Below are positions 45,972-51,800 of a DNA stretch of 51,800 nt, piece by piece. The stretch is taken from positions 1 through 51,800 of the forward strand of contig JAHECK010000007.1 in the NCBI GenBank assembly GCA_024641785.1, in the 5' to 3' direction. How positions within the stretch are numbered: the first letter of the stretch is position 1; every line of letters begins with the position of its first letter. The translations under genes and the position numbers were made by a program. The notes under the pieces were generated by a model that did no database searches, was not told the DNA's origin, and saw only the letters and a program-made list of their open reading frames with translations. The stretch comes from Flavobacteriales bacterium. Its GTDB lineage: Bacteria > Bacteroidota > Bacteroidia > Flavobacteriales_D > JAHECK01.

Positions 45972-46046
45972 TGTTGATAAATAGTAACAAAATTATTATT
46001 CCGGATCTATAAAATGATTTTATTTTGCTGAAAAAATAATTTAATC

Positions 46047-48236
46047 ATGGCATCTATCCGATTTTCCGCTTTAAACGATGTGCTGCATCGAAAACCAATT
46101 CATGTAACTCCACCTTCTGATAAGATCTCAGAATTTTTTGGTGAAAATGTTTTTAACCAAAGAGTAATGCGTAAATACCTTACTGAAGAAGCTTATGAAA
46201 GTGTTCAGGCTGTGATCATAGAAGGAAAAAGAATTGAAAGGAAAATTGCGGATCAGGTAGCCTCATCTATGCGCGATTGGGCATTATCAAAAGGAGTGAC
46301 ACACTATACTCACTGGTTTCAACCTTTAACCGGATCTACTGCTGAAAAGCATGATGCTTTTTTTGAACCACTAGGTTCTCATGGGGATTCAATGGAACGT
46401 TTCGACGGCTCACAATTAGTTCAACAAGAACCGGATGCCAGTTCCTTCCCGAATGGTGGGATCAGAAATACCTTTGAAGCCAGGGGATATACTATTTGGG
46501 ATCCAACTTCACCTGCCTTTATAATTGATCGCACTTTATGTATTCCAACCATTTTTATCGCCTATACAGGTGAAGCATTGGATAATAAAACACCTTTATT
46601 GAGAGCATTAAATGCTGTGGATGAAGCTGCAACGGATGTGTGTCAATATTTTGATAAAAATGTAACAAAGGTAAACTCATCCTTAGGATGGGAACAAGAG
46701 TACTTTTTGATAGATAAATCCTTTTTTAACGCTCGTCCTGATCTTGTATTGACCGGAAGAACTTTATTCGGCCATGCTCCTGCCAAGGGTCAGCAATTAG
46801 ATGATCATTACTTCGGAACCATCCCTGAAAGAATAAATGCCTTTATGCGTGATTTTGAAAATGAATCATTACGATTGGGGATCCCACTTAAAACGAGACA
46901 CAATGAAGTAGCTCCTAATCAGTTTGAATGTGCGCCTATTTACGAAGAGTCGAACTTAGCAAATGATCATAATCTTCTTTTGATGGACATTATGGATAAA
47001 GTGGCTCGCCGACATGACCTTCGAATTCTTTTTCACGAAAAGCCATTCGCCGGACTCAATGGAAGTGGAAAACATAATAACTGGTCGTTAAGCACAAACA
47101 CCGGGATCAATTTATTAGCCCCCGGAAAAAATCCTAAATCAAATTTACAATTCCTTACTTTTTTCATAAATACAATAAAAGCGATTCACACCCATGCCGA
47201 TATTTTAAGAGCATCTATCGCTTCTGCGGGCAATGATCATCGTTTAGGAGCCAATGAGGCTCCACCGGCTATTATATCAGTCTTTATTGGTACGCAACTC
47301 ACTAATTTATTAAATGAATTGGAAGAAAATGTAGGGAGTGGTAAAATGACGCCTGAATTGAAAACAGCACTTAAAATGGAGATTGGTAAAATTCCAGAGA
47401 TCCTTTTGGATAATACCGACAGAAACAGAACATCTCCTTTTGCTTTTACTGGAAATAAATTCGAATTCAGAGCAGTTGGTTCAACAGCGAATTGCGGTGT
47501 TCCAATGACTGCACTCAATATGATGGTTGCGGATCAACTAAGAGATTTCAAGATAAATGTGGATAAAAAGATCGATTCCGGATTGACAAAAGATGAAGCG
47601 ATTTTACAGGAGTTGAGAAAGTTGATCATTGAATCTAAAGACATTCGTTTTGAAGGAAATGGATACGGTGAAGAATGGCATAAAGAGGCGAAGCGTCGTG
47701 GTTTAAGTAATCTTAGAACTTCACTGGATGCATTGGAAGTTTATGAAAGAAAAGAAGTGATTGATTTATTTGATAGAAATAAAGTATTAACACCAAGGGA
47801 ATTAGAATCGAGATACGAGATCGAAATAGAGAAATTGATCATGAAACTTCAAATTGAAGGAAGAGTACTTGGCGATATGATCAACAATCATGTGATCCCA
47901 ACAGCTTATAATTATCAAAATAAATTGATCAGGAATGTGACGGGAATGATTCAAATTTTTGGTAAAGAAGCAGATAATATCGGAAAGGGTCAGAAAGAAT
48001 TAATTAAGAAGATCACCCTGCATGTCGATAAGCTTAATGAATTGGTAGAAAAAATGACCGAAGGAAGAAGAAAAGCAAATAAAATTGAAAATTCTAAAAA
48101 GAAAGCGAGAGCTTATATCGATGATGTAAAATCATGTTTTGATGATATTCGTTACCATGCCGATAAATTGGAGATGTTGATCGATGATGAAATTTGGCCT
48201 TTACCAAAATTCAGAGAGATGCTATTTACTCGGTAA
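46047..48236 (+). CDS. glnN: glutamine synthetase, type III
   Basis: GSIII, making glutamine from glutamate, ammonia and ATP. The 729 aa length and N terminus (RFSALNDVLHRKPIHVTPPSDKISEFFGENVFN) are those of the large Bacteroidota/cyanobacterial GSIII, not the 450 aa GSI. Diagnostic segments: THWFQPLTGSTAEKHDAFFEP, LGWEQEYFLID, RHNEVAPNQFECAPIYEE, AGLNGSGKHNNWSLSTNTG and TSPFAFTGNKFEFRAVGSTANCG. The long Lys/Glu-rich helical C terminus is complete. Control is likely at the leader, which bears an unusual G/C-block element. Confidence 0.97.
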   Translation: MASIRFSALNDVLHRKPIHVTPPSDKISEFFGENVFNQRVMRKYLTEEAYESVQAVIIEGKRIERKIADQVASSMRDWALSKGVTHYTHWFQPLTGSTAEKHDAFFEPLGSHGDSMERFDGSQLVQQEPDASSFPNGGIRNTFEARGYTIWDPTSPAFIIDRTLCIPTIFIAYTGEALDNKTPLLRALNAVDEAATDVCQYFDKNVTKVNSSLGWEQEYFLIDKSFFNARPDLVLTGRTLFGHAPAKGQQLDDHYFGTIPERINAFMRDFENESLRLGIPLKTRHNEVAPNQFECAPIYEESNLANDHNLLLMDIMDKVARRHDLRILFHEKPFAGLNGSGKHNNWSLSTNTGINLLAPGKNPKSNLQFLTFFINTIKAIHTHADILRASIASAGNDHRLGANEAPPAIISVFIGTQLTNLLNELEENVGSGKMTPELKTALKMEIGKIPEILLDNTDRNRTSPFAFTGNKFEFRAVGSTANCGVPMTALNMMVADQLRDFKINVDKKIDSGLTKDEAILQELRKLIIESKDIRFEGNGYGEEWHKEAKRRGLSNLRTSLDALEVYERKEVIDLFDRNKVLTPRELESRYEIEIEKLIMKLQIEGRVLGDMINNHVIPTAYNYQNKLIRNVTGMIQIFGKEADNIGKGQKELIKKITLHVDKLNELVEKMTEGRRKANKIENSKKKARAYIDDVKSCFDDIRYHADKLEMLIDDEIWPLPKFREMLFTR

Positions 48237-48254
48237 CATTCAAATGCAGTAAAG

Positions 48255-48279
48255 AAACCCGGTTTATCCGGGTTTTTTT
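48255..48279 (+). terminator. terminator after glnN
   Basis: AAACCCGG-TTTAT-CCGGGTTT stem-loop followed by T-run, also overlapping the last codons' end of the convergent GNAT gene (48278). Confidence 0.85.
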
Positions 48280-48733
48280 ATTTAAATAAAATTCTTCCAT
48301 TTAACCATCCATCAATGATCTCGGCATTGTATTTTTTATAAAAACGTATAGCACCTTCATTCCAGTCTAATACTTGCCAACTCATCTGTCTAACTTTCAT
48401 TCGTTTCGAAATAGCGATCATCTCCTCGAAAAGGAGATTACCAACTCCTTTACTTCTCCATTTTTCATCCACTAAAAAATCTTCCAAATACACTGTCTTT
48501 CCTTTCCACGTCGAATAGCGAATATAATAGAGTGCAAAACCAATAACTTCATTTTGATATTCGGCAACAATGCATTTATAACTTGGATCACTTCCAAAAC
48601 CATCATCTAATAATTCTTCCGGAGTTATTTTTACAGCACTTTCATCTCGTTCAAATATGGCAAGTGCATTAATTAAGAAATAAATACGATTGACGTCTTC
48701 TTTTCTGGCCTCTCTAATATGAATGTTTTCCAT
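48278..48733 (-). CDS. GNAT acetyltransferase, spermidine/thialysine acetyltransferase-like
   Basis: A 151 aa N-acetyltransferase. The acetyl-CoA loop is KWRSKGVGNLL (about 90-100), with strand YLEDFLVDE before it and WQVLDWNEGAIRFYKKYNAE after it. The sequence FALYYIRYSTWKGKTVYLEDFLV is close in style to the SSAT/thialysine N-acetyltransferase group, which suggests an amine such as a polyamine or lysine analogue as substrate. That is only inference. It lies on the opposite strand between glnN and fbp and diverges from fbp. Confidence 0.82.
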   Translation of the reverse strand: MENIHIREARKEDVNRIYFLINALAIFERDESAVKITPEELLDDGFGSDPSYKCIVAEYQNEVIGFALYYIRYSTWKGKTVYLEDFLVDEKWRSKGVGNLLFEEMIAISKRMKVRQMSWQVLDWNEGAIRFYKKYNAEIIDGWLNGRILFK

Positions 48734-48838
48734 TTGATGATCATTTTAATTGTAGTTTCAATATTATGGAAATTATTTCTCATATGAATATGGTCGATAG
48801 ATGCTATTAATTTGGCATATTTGTAAAAATTTTTTTGA

Positions 48839-49858
48839 ATGCAAAAAGTTACCACCCTAGGGGAGTTTATAGTTCAGAAACAAGAGGATTTTCCATTTGC
48901 AAAAGGAGACCTTACATCATTACTTAGTACCATTCGCCTTGCTTCGAAAGTAGTAAATAGAGAAGTAAATAAAGCCGGGCTTGTTGATGATATTCTGGGG
49001 TCGAGTGGAGATGAGAATATTCAAGGTGAAGTTCAACAAAAACTTGATATCTATGCAGATCAGGTTTTTATACATGCTATGATGACCAGAGGAGAAGTTT
49101 GTGGTGTTGGTTCAGAAGAAAATGATGAATTTATAGCTTTTGATAATCCTATTTCCCGAAACGGGAGGTATGTTATTTTAATGGATCCTTTAGATGGTTC
49201 TTCAAATATTGATGTAAATGTATCGATAGGAACTATTTTTTCAATTTACAGACGGGTTTCACCTGTTGGTCATAAAGCGGTTTTAGAAGATTTTCTACAA
49301 CCCGGAACAAGTCAGATCGCTGCAGGTTACGTTATTTACGGATCTAGTACTATGCTTGTTTACACTACAGGAAATGGAGTAAATGGTTTTACTTTAGACC
49401 CTTCCATTGGTACTTATTGCTTGTCTCATCCGAATATGAGATTTCCGGATTACGGAAATATTTATAGTATAAATGAAGGTAATTACATAAAATTCCCGGA
49501 AGGAGTAAAGCAGTATATTAAATATTGCCAGATTAGAGATGAAGAAACAAATCGACCTTATACTTCAAGATATATCGGTTCATTAGTAGCCGATTTCCAC
49601 AGGAATATGATTAAAGGAGGGATTTACATCTATCCTACTACCGAAAGCGCTCCCAATGGGAAATTACGACTTTTATACGAAAATAATCCTTTGGCTTTTA
49701 TTGCAGAGCAGGCCGGGGCAATTGCAACGGATGGCTATCAGAGAATATTAGATATAAAACCTACAGAGCTTCATCAAAGAACTCCATTATTTATTGGATC
49801 CAAAAAAATGGTGGAAAAAGCGATGGAATTTATGAGAGACTTTAAAGATTTCAATTAA
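48839..49858 (+). CDS. fbp: fructose-1,6-bisphosphatase, class I
   Basis: Hydrolyses fructose 1,6-bisphosphate to fructose 6-phosphate in gluconeogenesis. The 339 aa protein has the metal-binding motif [24 protein letters not shown] (about 117-140), the earlier acidic segment VGSEENDE, and the C-terminal [35 protein letters not shown]. This is the class I (FBPase/IMPase-fold) type. It begins a plus-strand run with tdh 24 bp after its stop. Confidence 0.97.
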   Translation: MQKVTTLGEFIVQKQEDFPFAKGDLTSLLSTIRLASKVVNREVNKAGLVDDILGSSGDENIQGEVQQKLDIYADQVFIHAMMTRGEVCGVGSEENDEFIAFDNPISRNGRYVILMDPLDGSSNIDVNVSIGTIFSIYRRVSPVGHKAVLEDFLQPGTSQIAAGYVIYGSSTMLVYTTGNGVNGFTLDPSIGTYCLSHPNMRFPDYGNIYSINEGNYIKFPEGVKQYIKYCQIRDEETNRPYTSRYIGSLVADFHRNMIKGGIYIYPTTESAPNGKLRLLYENNPLAFIAEQAGAIATDGYQRILDIKPTELHQRTPLFIGSKKMVEKAMEFMRDFKDFN

Positions 49859-49882
49859 TTATACTTAAGAAGAAATTTAATA

Positions 49883-50836
49883 ATGAGTAAAGATAAAATT
49901 TGGGTGATCGGAGCATCAGGGCAGATCGGTTCTGACCTAGTAGTTGAACTTCGAAAAATTTATGGTGGAGCAAATGTAATCGCCTCAGATATCAAAGAAC
50001 CTAACCAGGAAATTAAAGAAGGTGGACCTTTTGAAGCCTTTGACGTTTGCAGCGTGGATGAAGTATCTCATATCGTTAAAAAATATCAGATCACAGAAGT
50101 CTATAATTTAGCGGCTCTTTTATCCGGTACAGCTGAAAAAGATCCGCGATTTGCATGGAGATTAAATATGAACGGACTGTTCAATATATTGAATGTGGCA
50201 AAAGAAGGCCTTGTTAAAAAGATCTTTTGGCCTAGTTCGATCGCTGTTTTCGGACCCACTACTCCAAAATTTGATACTCCTCAGGTTACGATAACGGAAC
50301 CAAATACGGTTTATGGAATAACTAAAATTGCCGGAGAAAGGTGGTGTGAATGGTTTTTCCATAAGTATGGAGTTGATGTAAGAAGCATTCGCTATCCAGG
50401 TTTAATTGGATATAAGGCTTTACCGGGTGGTGGAACAACCGATTATGCTGTGGATATTTTTTATCATGCGATCAAAGGAATGGATTATGAATGTTTTTTA
50501 TCGAAGGATACTATGCTTCCAATGATGTACATGCCCGATGGTATAAGAGCAACACTCGATCTAATGCACGCACCTTCAAGTTCAATAAAGATCCGATCGA
50601 GTTATAATATCGCAGGGATGTCATTTGACCCACAAATGATCCATGAATCGATACAGAGACATTACCCGGAATTTAATGTAAATTATAAAGGTGATTTCAG
50701 ACAAGAAATAGCCAATTCATGGCCTAGTAGTATTGATGATTCTGAAGCTTATAAAGACTGGGGATGGAAACCGGGCTATGATTTAACCTCAATGGTTGAT
50801 GATATGATCATCCAATTGAAACATAAATTGCTTTAA
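49883..50836 (+). CDS. L-threonine 3-dehydrogenase, SDR type
   Basis: Predicted NAD-dependent extended short-chain dehydrogenase of 317 aa. The Rossmann motif is GASGQIGSDL (10-19), the active-site triad comes from S118/S119 (WPSSIAVFGP) and Y144-x3-K148 (YGITK). The whole sequence (DVCSVDEVSHIV, NMNGLFNILNVAKE, RYPGLIGYKALPGGGTTDYAVDI) fits the SDR-type threonine dehydrogenases of Bacteroidota, rather than the zinc-dependent MDR type. It would give 2-amino-3-ketobutyrate; a kbl partner is not in the window. Confidence 0.85.
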   Translation: MSKDKIWVIGASGQIGSDLVVELRKIYGGANVIASDIKEPNQEIKEGGPFEAFDVCSVDEVSHIVKKYQITEVYNLAALLSGTAEKDPRFAWRLNMNGLFNILNVAKEGLVKKIFWPSSIAVFGPTTPKFDTPQVTITEPNTVYGITKIAGERWCEWFFHKYGVDVRSIRYPGLIGYKALPGGGTTDYAVDIFYHAIKGMDYECFLSKDTMLPMMYMPDGIRATLDLMHAPSSSIKIRSSYNIAGMSFDPQMIHESIQRHYPEFNVNYKGDFRQEIANSWPSSIDDSEAYKDWGWKPGYDLTSMVDDMIIQLKHKLL

Positions 50837-50865
50837 TTAGGTATAGTGTAGTATATACAACTGAT

Positions 50866-51732
50866 ATGCGAAAGCTGATTTTAGGATGTTTTTTATTTTT
50901 TAATTGGGCCGTTATTATGGCTCAAAATCCTGCTGCTACGCAAAATAATAAAGATGATGATAATCTAAAACAGGGTCTTTGGGTAATTACCGGTGAGATG
51001 AGAAAAGACACTGCTTATGCAGCTAGTGCCATCATCGAGCAAGGAGAATATATTGACGGTAGAAAAGATAAGTTATGGATTAGATATTATCCAAATGGAA
51101 ACGTTCAAAGTAAGATCTATTATGAAAATGGTAGGCCAAATGGTTTATATGAGCTTTATTATAGCAATGGTCAATTAGAAGAACAAGGTCATTGGAATAG
51201 AAATAAAAATACCGGCGACTTTAAACGCTTTTTTGATAATGGAGTCATCATGCAGCATTTTCAATTTACTGATAATGGGAAGCGAAATGGTGAACAGCTT
51301 TATTATCACCCAAATGGGGAAGTTGAAGTGGTTGTAAATATGATAGACGGAAAAGAAAATGGTTCTTTGAAACGCTACTACTCAAATGGAGAATTGAAGT
51401 CAGAAATGAAAGTTGAACTTGGGGTGGCTGATAAAAATTCTTATGTCGAATACAAAGCAAAGAAGGTGGTTAAAGAGATCGACGAAAAGCCTAAAGTAGA
51501 AAGAAAGGTTGCAGATGTTGAAAAAGCGAAGCCGAATATTGGTTCCATTGACCCTGAAGGATATAATAAATTATATACCAGAAGTTTGCTTTTAAAATGG
51601 GATGGAGTTTATCACTATGGAAAGCCCTGGAATGGAAAAAAATACATTTATGATATAAACGGGATACTCACCCGTATCGAAGTGTATAAAAATGGATTAT
51701 ATATTGGTAACGGTGTTATCGATGAAGAATAA
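50866..51732 (+). CDS. exported YwqK/MORN-repeat protein
   Basis: A 288 aa secreted protein with a signal peptide to about residue 19 (WAVIMAQ) and a run of YwqK/MORN-like repeats, about 23 residues each: WIRYYPNGNVQSKIYYENGRPNGLYELYYSNGQLEEQG and so on. The unit is Y(Y/H)xNG(x)2(x)4 and G(x)xG. A Lys/Glu-rich linker and a final domain without repeats follow (PWNGKKYIYDINGILTRIEVYKNGLYIG). YwqK proteins are often annotated as antitoxins, but no toxin is next to it. Its stop TAA shares one base with a following ATG. Confidence 0.8.
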   Translation: MRKLILGCFLFFNWAVIMAQNPAATQNNKDDDNLKQGLWVITGEMRKDTAYAASAIIEQGEYIDGRKDKLWIRYYPNGNVQSKIYYENGRPNGLYELYYSNGQLEEQGHWNRNKNTGDFKRFFDNGVIMQHFQFTDNGKRNGEQLYYHPNGEVEVVVNMIDGKENGSLKRYYSNGELKSEMKVELGVADKNSYVEYKAKKVVKEIDEKPKVERKVADVEKAKPNIGSIDPEGYNKLYTRSLLLKWDGVYHYGKPWNGKKYIYDINGILTRIEVYKNGLYIGNGVIDEE

Positions 51733-51800
51733 TGATTAAAATAATGGATAAAGGACCTCTGTACATTTATAATTCTATCAATAGAAAAAAAGAAATTTTT
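51732..51800 (+). CDS. cysS: cysteinyl-tRNA synthetase, 5' end only
   Basis: The window ends inside this gene. The frame reads MIKIMDKGPLYIYNSINRKKEIF, and the segment PLYIYNSINRKKEIF is the characteristic start of CysRS (PL-x-IYNTLTRKKE). The start is ATG at 51732 (overlapping the previous stop as TAATG) or the in-frame ATG at 51744. Only 19-23 residues are visible, so the catalytic HIGH and KMSKS motifs cannot be seen. Confidence 0.7.
   Translation, partial: MIKIMDKGPLYIYNSINRKKEIF

Noticed and set aside
1-51800. CRISPR arrays, tRNA or rRNA genes, insertion sequences and prophage genes
   Set aside because: No regularly spaced repeats, no tRNA-like T-loop and acceptor pairing, and no transposase or integrase motifs were seen. 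The window looks like stable chromosome.

Overview
The window looks like a stretch of low-GC chromosome from a member of the Bacteroidota. Several independent features point there: proteins with type IX secretion (T9SS) C-terminal sorting domains, a fused SecDF, a type III glutamine synthetase, BshA for bacillithiol, an SDR-type threonine dehydrogenase, a lycopene cyclase of the fused CrtYcd type, many short lipoproteins with an S-S-C or F-S-C lipobox, and intergenic boxes matching the Bacteroidota promoter element TAnnTTTG. No tRNA, rRNA, CRISPR array, transposase or integrase was seen. I cannot name a genus.

Positions 1-5500 (minus strand) form a carotenoid operon: a MerR-type regulator with a cobalamin-binding C-terminal half (CarH/LitR type), then crtI, crtB, an unrecognised exported protein, idi, crtZ and the lycopene cyclase. 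The set would take isopentenyl/geranylgeranyl precursors through phytoene, lycopene and beta-carotene to zeaxanthin. Related TAAACAAAA-type repeats precede both the regulator and crtI. Positions 5587-8313 (minus) hold a molybdate importer (modA, a small Mop/TOBE protein, modB, modC).

Positions 8539-16945 hold exported proteins: an alpha/beta hydrolase lipoprotein, a metallophosphoesterase lipoprotein, an M48 metalloprotease and two neighbouring DUF3857/transglutaminase-like proteins, one with an intact catalytic triad and one without. A broken small gene (15559-15903) and a WD40 protein follow. Positions 17027-25195 (plus) encode a GH3 glucosaminidase/serine-hydrolase fusion, BshA, a TPR protein, an AddB-like PD-(D/E)XK nuclease and a small lipoprotein.

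Positions 25221-33778 mix housekeeping genes (RluA-type pseudouridine synthase, panB, dnaK, pyrG) with a small T9SS protein, a lipoprotein and a DUF4369/thioredoxin-fold protein. Positions 33917-36260 (plus) hold a GMC oxidoreductase with its small partner and a retropepsin-like protease; 36253-41105 (minus) a DCC-family protein and two tandem VCBS/FG-GAP surface proteins. Positions 41319-51800 (plus, except one GNAT gene) hold secDF, a TatA/B-like gene, a Na+/Ca2+ exchanger, glnN, class I fbp, tdh, a YwqK/MORN-repeat protein and the first codons of cysS.

Most of the content is recognisable. The parts I find least explained are the unrecognised exported protein inside the crt operon, the altered His in the regulator's cobalamin-capping motif, the repeats before crtI and merR, the three-part GGGGTA/TACCCCC element before glnN, the palindromes before dnaK and in the modA/hydrolase divergent region, and the active/inactive transglutaminase pair.
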